Shown in pieces: positions 23,871-32,379 of a stretch of 33,029 bases of DNA (within the stretch, counting starts at the first letter, position 1; the number at the start of each line of letters is the position of its first letter). Source of the DNA: Arthrobacter sp. SPG23. GTDB lineage: Bacteria; Actinomycetota; Actinomycetes; Actinomycetales; Micrococcaceae. The stretch is taken from the NCBI RefSeq assembly GCF_000876655.1, contig NZ_JYCN01000029.1, positions 1 to 33,029 of the forward strand, written 5' to 3'. The notes below the pieces were generated by a model. The model was not told the DNA's origin, searched no databases, and worked only from the letters and a program-made list of their open reading frames with translations. A program made the position numbers and the translations under genes.

Positions 23871-24281
23871 ATGACTATCTCACTCCAGTACTGCAACATC
23901 ACCGTCAACGACACCGAAAAGGCCCTCGGCTTCTACCGGGACGCCCTCGGCCTCGAACTACGCAACGACGTGGCCTCCGGAGGATTCCACTGGATCACGC
24001 TCGGCAGCGCCACCCAGCCCGGTCTTGAGATCGTGCTCTCCGAACCGCATGCCGGACGGTCCCAGGAGGACGGGGACATGATGCAGGAACTCCTCACCAA
24101 GGGTGTCCTGCCCATGCTCGTCTTCCGCACCGACGATCTGGACGCAACGTTCGAGAAGGTCCGGGCGTCCGGCGCCGAAGTGATGCAGGAGCCCATCGAC
24201 CAGCCCTGGGGGCCGCGGGACTGCGCCTTCCGCGACCCCTCCGGCAATATGGTCCGGATCGCCCAGGCCCCGAAGGACTGA
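23871..24281 (+). CDS. VOC-family (glyoxalase/bleomycin-resistance fold) protein
   Basis: A 136-residue protein with two beta-alpha-beta-beta-beta modules. YCNITVNDTEKALGFYRDALGLELRND is the typical first module and FRTDDLDATFEKVRASGAEVMQEP the second, ending RDCAFRDPSGNMVRIAQ with the metal-ligand Glu position replaced by Arg-Ile. His in FHWITLG may be a ligand. The group includes glyoxalases, dioxygenases and resistance proteins; the reaction is not predictable. It directly follows an AraC regulator, a pairing common in actinobacteria. Confidence 0.85.
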   Translation: MTISLQYCNITVNDTEKALGFYRDALGLELRNDVASGGFHWITLGSATQPGLEIVLSEPHAGRSQEDGDMMQELLTKGVLPMLVFRTDDLDATFEKVRASGAEVMQEPIDQPWGPRDCAFRDPSGNMVRIAQAPKD

Positions 24282-24318
24282 CCGCCTGGCATTCAGCAAA
24301 GATCTGGGCCCCCGCAGC

Positions 24319-24324
24319 TAAGCT
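24319..24324 (+). promoter_or_regulatory. -10 box of a probable leaderless promoter for the HerA-like gene
   Basis: TAAGCT ends 6 bases before the ATG at 24331, with no ribosome-binding site in between and no clear -35. Confidence 0.45.
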
Positions 24325-24330
24325 ATCGGC

Positions 24331-26055
24331 ATGGCCATCAAATCCACTGCAGATAAAGTCGCCACCATCCAAAAGGGTTACACCCTGGAAGGCGCCACCA
24401 TCGAACTGGGAGCTGCTCTCGTCGACGGCAAACTCCACAAGGATGCGCCCGTCCGGCTCCCCCTCGCCATGATGAACCGTCACGGACTGGTGGCCGGCGC
24501 AACAGGAACCGGCAAGACCGTCACGCTCCACATGATGGCGGAGCAGCTGTCCACAGCCGGGGTGCCGGTGTTCCTCGCCGACATCAAGGGAGACCTTTCC
24601 GGGCTGGCCACTGCCGCCACGGGGAGCGAAAAACTCAAGGTGCGCACTGACAGCATCGGGCAGGCCTGGGCGGGCAAGACATTCCCCGTGGAGTTCCTGG
24701 CGCTGGGCGGAGACGGCAACGGCATCCCTGTCAGGGCCACCATCACCTCCTTCGGCCCCATCCTTCTCTCGCGGATTATGGAGCTCAACGACACCCAGGA
24801 ATCCAGCCTGCAGCTCGTCTTCCACTTTGCGGACAAGAACAACCTGGAACTGATAGACCTCAAGGACCTCCGGGCCGTCATCCAGTTCCTCACGTCGGAC
24901 GAAGGCAAGGACGAGCTTGAGGCGCTGGGCGGCCTCTCCAAGGCGACGGCCGGCGTCATTCTCCGCGAACTGGTCACCCTTGAGGCCCAGGGCATGGAAG
25001 CTTTCTTCGGCGAGCCCGAGTTCGACACCGCCGAACTGCTGCGTACCGCCCCCGACGGCCGCGGCGTCATCACCTGCCTGGAACTGCCCACGCTGCAGAC
25101 CAAGCCCATGGTGTTCTCCACCTTCCTCATGTGGCTGCTCGCAGACCTCTTCGAGGACCTGCCCGAAGCCGGGGACCTGGACAAGCCCAAACTGGTCTTC
25201 TTCCTCGATGAGGCACACCTGCTGTTCAACGACGCCTCCAAGGCGTTTCTGGAGGCCATTACCACCACCGTCCGGCTCATCCGTTCCAAGGGCGTGGGCA
25301 TCTTTTTTGTCACCCAGACGCCGAAGGACGTTCCAGCCGATGTCCTGGGGCAGCTGGCAAACCGCATCCAGCACGCCCTGCGCGCGTTCACTCCGGAAGA
25401 CGCCAAGGCACTGAAGGCCACCGTGTCCACGTTCCCGGTCAGCGACTACGACCTTGAGGAAACGCTCACCTCGGCCGGCATCGGTGAAGCCGTCATCACG
25501 GTGATGAACGAAAAGGGCGCCCCCACCCCGGTGGCGTTGACCCGGCTGCGAGCCCCGGAATCGGTGATGGGCCCCAGCAGCGAGGAACTGGTCAAGAGCA
25601 CCGTGGCCGGTTCCGCGCTGCTCGCCAAATACGGCACGGCCGTGGACAACGTCTCCGCGTACGAGAAGATCTCCGGAAAGAGCGCCGCCCCCACCGGAGC
25701 GGCAGCACCCGGCCAGCCTCCCACTCCCGCCGCGGACGTTTTTGTTCCCAATAGCCCCGTTCCCGGAACCAGGGACCAGGCCGCAGTGGACGCCGATGCC
25801 CGCCGCATCGAGGAAGAAATCCTCGGCCGCCCCAGCAGCAGGCCCGCACCGGCACCGGAACGGCCCCGCAGCGCGGAGCGCCAGGCACCGCAGGGCCGCA
25901 AGGAATCAGGTGGCGGCATGGTTGACGACCTCGCCGGAGCCTTGGGCGGCGCGCTGGGCGGCGGCCTCAAAAGCATGGCCCGCTCACTCGGAACCCAACT
26001 GGGCCGGGAGCTGCTGCGTGGCGTCTTCGGCACCTCCTCCCGGCGCCGCCGCTAG
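24331..26055 (+). CDS. HerA-like / DUF853 P-loop ATPase
   Basis: A 574-residue cytoplasmic ATPase of the HerA/FtsK superfamily, DUF853 branch. Walker A is GATGTGKT (residues 56-63) and Walker B is LVFFLDEAHLLF with Asp293-Glu294. FVTQTPKDVPADVLGQLANRIQHALRAFTPED carries the sensor Gln and arginine region. Residues from about 455 are low complexity, Pro/Ala/Arg-rich with a Gly-rich patch, and end in a run of Arg, which may bind nucleic acid or membrane. The cellular role is unknown; relatives are called DNA double-strand break repair helicases by similarity only. No NurA nuclease gene is adjacent. The gene lacks a ribosome-binding site, which fits a leaderless message. Confidence 0.88.
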   Translation: MAIKSTADKVATIQKGYTLEGATIELGAALVDGKLHKDAPVRLPLAMMNRHGLVAGATGTGKTVTLHMMAEQLSTAGVPVFLADIKGDLSGLATAATGSEKLKVRTDSIGQAWAGKTFPVEFLALGGDGNGIPVRATITSFGPILLSRIMELNDTQESSLQLVFHFADKNNLELIDLKDLRAVIQFLTSDEGKDELEALGGLSKATAGVILRELVTLEAQGMEAFFGEPEFDTAELLRTAPDGRGVITCLELPTLQTKPMVFSTFLMWLLADLFEDLPEAGDLDKPKLVFFLDEAHLLFNDASKAFLEAITTTVRLIRSKGVGIFFVTQTPKDVPADVLGQLANRIQHALRAFTPEDAKALKATVSTFPVSDYDLEETLTSAGIGEAVITVMNEKGAPTPVALTRLRAPESVMGPSSEELVKSTVAGSALLAKYGTAVDNVSAYEKISGKSAAPTGAAAPGQPPTPAADVFVPNSPVPGTRDQAAVDADARRIEEEILGRPSSRPAPAPERPRSAERQAPQGRKESGGGMVDDLAGALGGALGGGLKSMARSLGTQLGRELLRGVFGTSSRRRR

Positions 26056-26111
26056 GCCCGCCGCCGGGGCAACCGGCCTGGCCTGCACGGGGGCCGCCCG
26101 GCCGCCGTCGT

Positions 26112-26124
26112 GCTGTCAGACAGC
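26112..26124. repeat. Short perfect palindrome upstream of the unknown membrane protein
   Basis: GCTGTC-A-GACAGC, 6-bp arms about one base, lies 76 bases upstream of the gene start. It could be an operator; it is short enough to arise by chance. Confidence 0.25.
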
Positions 26125-26162
26125 TGCCGGGTGCCGTCATGCTTAAGGGACCCCGCACCTGC

Positions 26163-26191
26163 TTTCACGCGCCTTGCAGGTAACGTAAGGT
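26163..26191 (+). promoter_or_regulatory. Promoter of the unknown membrane protein gene
   Basis: TTTCAC (26163-26168) and TAAGGT (26186-26191) are 17 bp apart. The box ends 8 bases before the ATG at 26200, again leaving no room for a leader. Confidence 0.5.
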
Positions 26192-26199
26192 GCGTGCAG

Positions 26200-27192
26200 A
26201 TGAGTCAAGCGTTGGTGAGGATCGCGGCCGGGTGGCTGCTGGGCCTGATGCTCGCCATCGCCGGCGCCATCGTCGCTGTGAATCTGGTGAACGCCTCGGT
26301 AGCGAGCCCCGAGCAGCCCGTACGTGAGTATTTGGACGCTCTGCAGAAGGGCGAAGGGGAAAAAGCTCTGGGCTTGCTGCGTGCTTCCGTGCCACAGAGT
26401 GACGCCGCCATGCTGGACGGAACAGCGCTGCAAACAGCCGCGTCCCGGGTGACCAACGTGAAGTTCGGCGAGACCCAGGAACGCTCCGGAAACCAGGTCA
26501 TGGTTCCGATGGAATACACCATTGACGGCAGCAGGCTTAGCACCGAGTTCCTGCTGGAGCGGACCGGGACCGAATGGATCTTCTTCAACAAGTGGGCGTT
26601 CGTGCCGGGCGCGCTGCCCGTCCTGGAAGTCACAGTGGTCAACTCCAACCAGGCCACCCTCAACGGTGTGCCGGTGAACATGCCCAACGGCCGCAACTCC
26701 TTCGCCGTCTTCTATCCCGGCGAGTACGAGGCCAGCCTCAACGGCGAATACTTCTCCGCCCCGGCAAGCCGTGCCACGGTCTCCGGACGTGACGTACCCA
26801 CGGCTCCGCTGAGCCTCCTGACGGAAGCCACCCCGGCGCTAAAGGACGCCGTGGGCGCCAAGGTCAAGGAATTCCTGGACAGCTGCGCCGCGCAGGCAGT
26901 GAAAGAACAGAAGCTCCAGCCCGACTGCCCGTTCTACCACGCCACCTTCAACCGGGTGACGCCGGGAACCATCAACTGGACCATCAGCGAGTACCCCAAG
27001 GTATCCATCGAGCCCTTCGGCGGCCGTTGGGTGGTGGCACCCCTGGACGGGAAAGCGCGGTTGCAGGCGCAGCAGACAGACCTGTTCACCGGCGCCGTCA
27101 GCGACTTGAACGTGGAGCACGACTTCAGCTTCACCACCCGCCTCGATGTTGACGGCGACACCATCAGGGTCACCCCGCTCCTCAGCTACTAG
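26200..27192 (+). CDS. Membrane-anchored extracytoplasmic protein of unknown function
   Basis: I do not recognise a named family. The 330-residue protein has one N-terminal hydrophobic helix (about residues 8-32, IAAGWLLGLMLAIAGAIVAVN), with the rest predicted outside. Residues 35-125 (PVREYLDALQKGEGEKALGLL...) resemble NTF2-like DUF4878-type domains. A beta-rich region follows with a VNGVPV-like turn and two Cys (SCAA...PDCPFYH) that could form a disulfide. I chose the ATG at 26200, which leads straight into the anchor helix and has a promoter just upstream; the frame is open for 30 codons before it. It follows the HerA-like gene and converges on the NHL gene across a strong terminator. Confidence 0.7.
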   Translation: MSQALVRIAAGWLLGLMLAIAGAIVAVNLVNASVASPEQPVREYLDALQKGEGEKALGLLRASVPQSDAAMLDGTALQTAASRVTNVKFGETQERSGNQVMVPMEYTIDGSRLSTEFLLERTGTEWIFFNKWAFVPGALPVLEVTVVNSNQATLNGVPVNMPNGRNSFAVFYPGEYEASLNGEYFSAPASRATVSGRDVPTAPLSLLTEATPALKDAVGAKVKEFLDSCAAQAVKEQKLQPDCPFYHATFNRVTPGTINWTISEYPKVSIEPFGGRWVVAPLDGKARLQAQQTDLFTGAVSDLNVEHDFSFTTRLDVDGDTIRVTPLLSY

Positions 27193-27205
27193 GCTCCCGG
27201 GTACA

Positions 27206-27248
27206 AAAGGCTGCGGCGCGTGACCAGGGGTCACGCGCCGCAGCCTTT
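27206..27248. terminator. Strong bidirectional terminator between converging genes
   Basis: A perfect 20-bp stem (AAAGGCTGCGGCGCGTGACC and its complement) with a 3-base loop. Short A and T runs at either end let it act on both strands, serving the plus-strand unknown gene and the minus-strand NHL gene. Confidence 0.9.
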
Positions 27249-27269
27249 CGTGGTGATTTGAGGTGGACC

Positions 27270-29288
27270 TCAGTCCATGCCGCGGAGGTCCAGTACCAGC
27301 TCAGTGTCGCCGTCGGCCTGCAGCACCACCGGGATGCCCCAGTCCTGCTGGTACAGGTGGCAGGCGGCGTGGTCGGGGATCTCGCCGTCGGCCGTTTCGG
27401 GCCCGTCGCAGGCCGCCGCGCGCGCCGTTATGTGCAGCACGCCGTCGGGAACGCCGGAGGAGAGCTCCAGCGTCCGCTGCAGGCCCACCGAGGTTCCGCC
27501 GCCGGCAACCAGCAACTCGGGAGGCGTGGAGGAGATCTTCAGCTGTGTGGGGTCACCCCAGCGGTCATCGAGCTTCTGCCCGGTGGGAGCCGTAAAGCGG
27601 ACGGTCAGTTCCAGCGTTCCGGGGGCGACGGGGCTCTTGGGCCGGTGTGTCTGGACCGCGCCCTCGTCCACCTGCTGCGCTTCCTTGGGGATGGGCACGT
27701 AGACCAGCTGGTGCTTGTTGGCTTCCACCACCACCAGCAGCGGCTCGGAACCGGCAACGTGCGTGTGGTCCACAATCACGTCGGACGGCTCGGCCAGCCC
27801 TCGGGCCAGGGTGGAGACGGTTCCCGTGGCGGGGTCGTAGCGGCGGACGGCACCGTTGTAGGTGTCGGCGACGGCCACGGAGCCGTCCGGCAGAACAGTG
27901 ACGCCGAGCGGGTGCTGCAGCCTCGCCTCCGCGGCCGGTCCGTCGCGGAAGCCGAAGTCGAAGAGGCCCTTGCCGACGGCGGACTCCACAATGACCGTCC
28001 CGTCGTCGTCAATCACCAGTTTGCGCAGCGCGGACGTCTCGGAGTCGGCCACCCAGATGTTGCCGTCGGCGTCCTCGGCCAGGCCGGACGACTGGGCGAA
28101 CCAGGCTTCGTGGGCGGCACCGTCCAGGAGGCCCTCCAGCCCGTTTCCGGCAACGATGGAGACCGCTCCGGAAATCGGGTCGAAGCTGAAGATCTGGTGG
28201 ACGCCGGCCATGGCAACCACCACGGCGTTGAGTTTGGCGGACCAGACAACGTCCCACGGCGAGCTCAGGGCAACGTCCAGGGGATGGTCGCTGAGGCGTC
28301 CGGTAAAGCCTGCAGCGTCCTCGTCCACGCGCGCCGGACCTGTCTCGAGCAGTCGCTGCACGCCGTTGCCGGCGAGCGTGCTGACGGTTCCGTCCGCGAG
28401 GGACAGCCCGCGCAGGCGGTGGTTGACGGAGTCTGCAATTACGACGTCGTAGCCCGTCCTCGCCGCCACGTCTTCCGGCAGGAGGACAAGGCCCTGCGGT
28501 TCGTTGAACTGGGCGGTGGGCTTGACAGAGTCGACGTCGGCGCCGGGGCCGTCGGCGTGGCCCTTGGTTCCGGAGCCGTAGGTGCGCAGCACCGTATGGA
28601 AATCCGTGTCCAGCTCCACCAGGCGGTGGTGGCCGGTATCAGTGACGAGCCAGGAGCCCGCGCCGGGAGCGGCGCCGTCGGACGTTCCGCTGGCTGAAGT
28701 GCCGGCAGCTGAGGTGCCCCGGCCGGCCGGGAGGAAGAGGGCCTTGCCCGGGAAGCGCAAGGTGCCCGACGTCGGCTCCGGAGCCACGTACGGGCCGTTG
28801 CCGCGGTGCAGGGTGCCCTTGGCCTCGTGCTGGGTGATGAGCTCGGGGATCAGCACGGACAGGCCGTCCGCGTGGCCTTCACCGGAAAGGTGGGCCACGA
28901 TGTAGCCTTCCGGGTCGATGACCACCAGGGTGGGCCAGGCGCGGGCCGTGTAGGCCTTCCAGGTCTCCAGCTCGGGGTCGTCCAGGACCGGGTGGTGGAT
29001 CTCGTAGCGCTCCACGGCGGCGGCGAGGGCGACGGGGTCGGCCTCGTGCTCGAACTTCGGGGAGTGCACACCCACGGTCACCAGGACGTCGGAGTACTTT
29101 TCCTCCAGCGGGCGCAGCTCGTCGAGCACGTGCAGGCAGTTGATGCAGCAGAAGGTCCAGAAATCCAGGAGCACGATCTTGCCGCGCAGGGCTTCCAGGT
29201 CCAGGGACTTCCCGCCGGTGTTCAGCCAGTTACGGCCCACCAGTTCGGAGGCGCGGACCCGGTGGTGGGTGCGTACGGTTTCGCTCAT
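27270..29288 (-). CDS. Thioredoxin-NHL repeat protein (NHLRC2-like)
   Basis: A 672-residue protein without signal peptide. Residues 10-150 form a thioredoxin/TlpA-like domain with the active-site run FWTFCCINC (Cys48 and Cys51 of the CxxC, preceded by an extra Cys47), and a WPTLVVIDPEG segment with the cis-Pro. From about residue 165 to 540 there are NHL beta-propeller repeats (FNEPQGLVLL, LSSPWDVVW, LQHPLGVTVLPDGSVAVADTYN). A small beta domain closes the chain. The same order and CCINC motif are seen in eukaryotic NHLRC2. Its ATG overlaps the stop of the CopD-CtaG gene (TGATG), so the two are translationally coupled, hinting at a thiol step tied to copper or oxidase assembly (inference). Confidence 0.88.
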   Translation of the reverse strand: MSETVRTHHRVRASELVGRNWLNTGGKSLDLEALRGKIVLLDFWTFCCINCLHVLDELRPLEEKYSDVLVTVGVHSPKFEHEADPVALAAAVERYEIHHPVLDDPELETWKAYTARAWPTLVVIDPEGYIVAHLSGEGHADGLSVLIPELITQHEAKGTLHRGNGPYVAPEPTSGTLRFPGKALFLPAGRGTSAAGTSASGTSDGAAPGAGSWLVTDTGHHRLVELDTDFHTVLRTYGSGTKGHADGPGADVDSVKPTAQFNEPQGLVLLPEDVAARTGYDVVIADSVNHRLRGLSLADGTVSTLAGNGVQRLLETGPARVDEDAAGFTGRLSDHPLDVALSSPWDVVWSAKLNAVVVAMAGVHQIFSFDPISGAVSIVAGNGLEGLLDGAAHEAWFAQSSGLAEDADGNIWVADSETSALRKLVIDDDGTVIVESAVGKGLFDFGFRDGPAAEARLQHPLGVTVLPDGSVAVADTYNGAVRRYDPATGTVSTLARGLAEPSDVIVDHTHVAGSEPLLVVVEANKHQLVYVPIPKEAQQVDEGAVQTHRPKSPVAPGTLELTVRFTAPTGQKLDDRWGDPTQLKISSTPPELLVAGGGTSVGLQRTLELSSGVPDGVLHITARAAACDGPETADGEIPDHAACHLYQQDWGIPVVLQADGDTELVLDLRGMD

Positions 29289-31447
29289 CAGCGTCCTTCC
29301 AGCTTTGAATTGCGTTCAGCCAGCTTGGCGTCGCGTTCAGCCAACTTGGCAAACATATCGTTGTAAGCAGTGAGATCGGCGTCGTTATTCCTGTCCGCCG
29401 CGCGGTCGGTCCTCTTGGACTCCCGCGCATCGGAGCGGGACCACATGACGGCGACGCCGATTGCCACCAGCAGCGTGGGTACTTCGCCGATGCCCCAGGC
29501 CACTGCGCCGCCCATCTGCTGGTCGAGCAGCGCGGAGGGTCCCCATGCCCGGCCCAGGTTGCCGAAGTAGTCCGCGGCCAGCAGCCCGGTGCCGCCCATG
29601 ATGGACACTCCGAAGAAGGCGTGGAAGCCCATGGTGGCCAGGAGCAGCAGCAGCCGCATCGGGTAGGGTGCGCGGCGGGGCAGCGGGTCGGTGCCGATCA
29701 TGGTCAGGACGAAGATGTAGCCGGTGAGGGCGAAGTGCAGGTTCATGAGTTCGTGGCCCACGTGATCCCGCATGGCGTAGCCGAACGCGTCCGAGTAGTA
29801 GAACAGCACGATTGAACCGGCGAAGTTGGCCGCGGCGAAGAGCGGGTGCGTGACCAGTTGGGAGAACCTGGAGTGCACAAACAGCAGAAGCCATTCCCGC
29901 AGGCCCCGCGAGCCGTCTCCGCGTGCGGGCAGGGCGCGCAGCGCGAGCGTTACGGGCGCGCCGAGGACCAGGAAGATCGGCGCCACCATGGTGAGGGCCA
30001 TATGGTCCACCATGTGCGCTGAGAACAGCACGCGGCCGTAGACCGCGGGCGGACCGGAGGTGATGTAGGTGAGGACCAGCAGTCCGATCACCCAGTTGAT
30101 GCTGCGGAACCAGGACCACGAGTCGCCGCGTCGCAGCACCTTGGCCACGCCGAGGAAGTAGGACACCAGGCCGAAGGCAGCGACAGCGATCCAGAGCCAG
30201 TCCAGGCGCCATTCCGTGAGCCAGCGTTCCGGGGTCAGTTCAGGCGGCAGTTCGTAGCCGGACAGGATGAAGGCCGGGGAGGCGTCAGGAGCGAAGGCGG
30301 TGGGCTGCGGCGGCGCGGAACGGCCCAGTGCGACGGCGATGCCCGAGGTGGCTCCCATGATCAGCAGTTCGGCAACGACCAGCTGCCACAGGACCCGCCG
30401 GGAGGACAGGGCGGCGCCCTTCCGGTTCAGCTGCGGGATGACCCACTGGCGGTGCATCAGGCCAATGCCGCCAAGCATCAGCGTGGCCACGGCCTTGGCG
30501 AGCACCATTTGCCCGTAGGCGGACCCAAAGAGATCGTGCCAGCTGGTGATCCGGATGCTTGCGTTGATGACACCGGAGGCAAACACCAGGACAAAGGCAA
30601 ACCCGGCAAGGGAGGAGAAGCGTCGGAGCGTGGGCTCGGTGATGTCGGTCTTGCCGCCTGCTTTGGCTCCCACATTGGCTCCGGTGAGGATGCCGGACAG
30701 TATGGCCAGCATGATGATGCCGCCCACCCAGGCAGACACGCCAACAAGGTGAAGCGCCAGGGAGTTGATGGCGCCTTCGTGGTCGCTGGAGCTTGAGGAG
30801 TGCCCGATCAGGGCGATGGGCACCATGCCCATCAGCGACAGCACCAGCGTGATCGCCAGGCCGGTCAAGGACCGCACCCCGAACAGCGCAGTGGTCACCA
30901 CGGCTGCCACGATGGTCACGGTCAGCCACGCACGGCCGGTCTCGATATCCGTCATGAAGTAGACCAGCGCGCGGGTGAACTCGGCATCCCCGGAAAGGGA
31001 TTGGCCGGCAACGTCCGAGTAGGTGAGCACGAGCACTGCGATCGCTGACAGCGTCCAGGCCGCGCCCGCTGCTGCCGCCACGGCCAGCGCCCGGGAGAAG
31101 GCCGGGTGCTCTGGCGTGGCCGTGTCCTTGGAGCGGGAACCGCTGGCATTGCGCGGCAGGATTCCGACGGCGAAAATGAGGCCGCCGATCACCGTGGCCA
31201 GTGAGACGTTGTGAATGGCCTTGCTGATGGGCAATCCCCAGCGGATCAGGGCGCCGGGATCAGACACCTCGCGTGCGGCGGCCGCGCCGGAGAACAGGAG
31301 GGCTGCTGCGAGCCCCAGAAAGAGCGCCGCAAGGCCGGCGAACTGCCACGGCCGGGAAATGCCCGCAGCAACGCCGGGTACCCCAGTCTTTCCCGGAGTG
31401 GGGGAAGGCTGCGGAAGGTTAGGGCGGGATTTTGCTGCTGAGGGCAC
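29288..31447 (-). CDS. CopD-CtaG fusion membrane protein (copper resistance / cytochrome c oxidase assembly)
   Basis: A 719-residue protein with about fifteen hydrophobic segments. The N-terminal half is a copper-resistance D (CopD/YcnJ) domain, with SLALHLVGVSAWVGGIIML and SGVINASIRI. From about residue 420 to 660 there is a caa3-type CtaG domain, with FSAHMVDHMALTMVAPIFLVLGAP, several conserved His and HFALTGYIFVLTMIG. It probably moves or delivers copper for oxidase assembly at the cell membrane. The C-terminus is a charged tail with the repeat KLAERDAKLAERNSKLE. The start is a GTG at 31447; no good ribosome-binding site precedes it. Its last base overlaps the start of the NHL gene. Confidence 0.87.
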   Translation of the reverse strand: MPSAAKSRPNLPQPSPTPGKTGVPGVAAGISRPWQFAGLAALFLGLAAALLFSGAAAAREVSDPGALIRWGLPISKAIHNVSLATVIGGLIFAVGILPRNASGSRSKDTATPEHPAFSRALAVAAAAGAAWTLSAIAVLVLTYSDVAGQSLSGDAEFTRALVYFMTDIETGRAWLTVTIVAAVVTTALFGVRSLTGLAITLVLSLMGMVPIALIGHSSSSSDHEGAINSLALHLVGVSAWVGGIIMLAILSGILTGANVGAKAGGKTDITEPTLRRFSSLAGFAFVLVFASGVINASIRITSWHDLFGSAYGQMVLAKAVATLMLGGIGLMHRQWVIPQLNRKGAALSSRRVLWQLVVAELLIMGATSGIAVALGRSAPPQPTAFAPDASPAFILSGYELPPELTPERWLTEWRLDWLWIAVAAFGLVSYFLGVAKVLRRGDSWSWFRSINWVIGLLVLTYITSGPPAVYGRVLFSAHMVDHMALTMVAPIFLVLGAPVTLALRALPARGDGSRGLREWLLLFVHSRFSQLVTHPLFAAANFAGSIVLFYYSDAFGYAMRDHVGHELMNLHFALTGYIFVLTMIGTDPLPRRAPYPMRLLLLLATMGFHAFFGVSIMGGTGLLAADYFGNLGRAWGPSALLDQQMGGAVAWGIGEVPTLLVAIGVAVMWSRSDARESKRTDRAADRNNDADLTAYNDMFAKLAERDAKLAERNSKLEGR

Positions 31448-31499
31448 CTATCCATTGTCCGCTACGGGTGCCTGCGCCGCGAATCGGCGGGTCCAGAGC

Positions 31500-31575
31500 A
31501 GCCGGGTTCATCGCCGCCGGGTTTCGCCGCAGCCGGGTTAAACGCAGCCGGGTTATACGCAGCCGGGTTAAACGC
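31500..31575. repeat. 15-bp tandem repeat between the CopD-CtaG gene and HU
   Basis: Five units of AGCCGGGTTAAACGC type: 31500-31514, 31515-31530 (16 bp, diverged), 31531-31545, 31546-31560 and 31561-31575. The last three differ by a single base. On the minus strand it is in frame with the HU gene past its stop codon and would encode repeated Ala-Phe-Asn-Pro-Ala, ending at a TAG ahead of the CopD-CtaG gene. Nothing suggests that it is translated. Confidence 0.75.
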
Positions 31576-31611
31576 AAAGGGAGCGGCAACCCTCAGGTTG
31601 CCGCTCCCTTT
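31576..31611 (-). terminator. HU gene terminator
   Basis: A perfect 16-bp stem (AAAGGGAGCGGCAACC-type arms) with a 4-base loop, 21 bases past the HU stop codon, followed on the minus strand by T-rich TTTGCGTTT. Confidence 0.85.
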
Positions 31612-31632
31612 CAAGCGTTGGGACGCCGGATG

Positions 31633-31917
31633 CTACTTCTTGGAGACAGCAGCCTTCAGCTTGGAGCCCGCGGTCAGCTTGACGCTGTGGCCTGCGGCGA
31701 TCTGGATGGTCTCGCCGGTCTGCGGGTTGCGGCCCGTACGGGCTGCACGGTCGGTGCGCTCAACTGCGAGCCAGCCCGGGATGGTGATCTTCTCGCCCGC
31801 GGCGACAGAGGTCTCGAAAACCTCGAACAGTGCATCGAGCACGGAGTTGACGGCTGCCTGGCTGGTGCCGGCCTTGCCTGCTACCTCTGCAACAAGTTCA
31901 CTACGGTTCTTAGCCAT
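31633..31917 (-). CDS. hup: HU-family nucleoid DNA-binding protein
   Basis: A 94-residue HU of the short form. MAKNRSELVAEVAGKAGTSQAAVN starts the helical dimer part; the DNA-binding arm is RTDRAARTGRNPQTGETIQIAAGHSVKLTAGSKLK, containing the GRNPQTGE signature and proline that kinks DNA. It lacks the long Lys/Ala-rich tail found in mycobacterial and many actinobacterial HU proteins, ending AAVSKK. AGGAGG precedes the ATG at ideal distance, as expected for a highly expressed gene. It is flanked by the tandem repeat and CopD-CtaG gene on one side and the rRNA operon end on the other; all run on the minus strand. Confidence 0.97.
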   Translation of the reverse strand: MAKNRSELVAEVAGKAGTSQAAVNSVLDALFEVFETSVAAGEKITIPGWLAVERTDRAARTGRNPQTGETIQIAAGHSVKLTAGSKLKAAVSKK

Positions 31918-31984
31918 TTATGTCCTCCTGGACGGTCATGATTTCTGGAGCCTGAACGCGGCATGCGCACAAGCCACTGTTCGA

Positions 31985-32335
31985 AAACTTACCAGCTTGC
32001 CGCGGTCAGGTCCGCAAATTCCGCGTGTTTCCGCCATTTTTTGAGGTAAATCACCGGTTTTGAGGCCTTTTGACCCCGTATTTCGCCATCAGCGGACGGC
32101 CGCCGCAGCCCGCGCGGGGAAAGGTGCGCGACGCTCTCTAACCTTGCGCACTCCCCCTTGCGACGGTCTCTCGGTTGTTGCCGGTTTTCCGCGGACGCTC
32201 TCTCGGTTGTGGCGGGGTTCGACGGCGGTGGCCGGCCCGGGTGCCCCGGGCCAGGGCCGCGGGGGTGAGAGAGGGTTGCCCTGGAAGGGGCCTTAGGTGG
32301 GAGAGGGTGCTGGTGTGGTGTGGTGGTTAAAGTGG
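31985..32335. other. Gene-free stretch with recurring CTCTC motif between 5S rRNA and HU
   Basis: No credible gene is seen. A motif of the type GACG[C/G]TCTCTC-GGTTG occurs at about 32130, 32161 and 32193 on the plus strand, and in inverse form (GTGAGAGAGGGT, GTGGGAGAGGGT, GTGGGAGAG) at about 32265, 32298 and 32333. A GC-rich dyad GGCCCGGG...CCCCGGGCC lies near 32233-32251 between the two groups. It may be a dispersed intergenic repeat element of this genus. Confidence 0.45.
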
Positions 32336-32365
32336 GAGAGCCCCAACCGTGTGGTTGGGGCTCTC
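32336..32365 (-). terminator. rRNA operon terminator after 5S
   Basis: A perfect 13-bp stem (GAGAGCCCCAACC arms) with a 4-base loop lies just past the 3' end of 5S rRNA on the minus strand, followed by CCACTTT. Confidence 0.9.
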
Positions 32366-32379
32366 GACCTGAATGATGT

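Noticed and set aside
24331..26055. HerA-like ATPase as part of a phage-defence island (for example HerA with Sir2 or NurA)
   Set aside because: No Sir2, nuclease or other defence partner lies beside it, and the DUF853 form is a widespread housekeeping-type gene.
27258..28697. Plus-strand frame of 479 codons opposite the NHL gene
   Set aside because: Gly/Val/Gln/Arg-rich shadow with no recognisable fold; it begins right after the bidirectional terminator but has no start signal.
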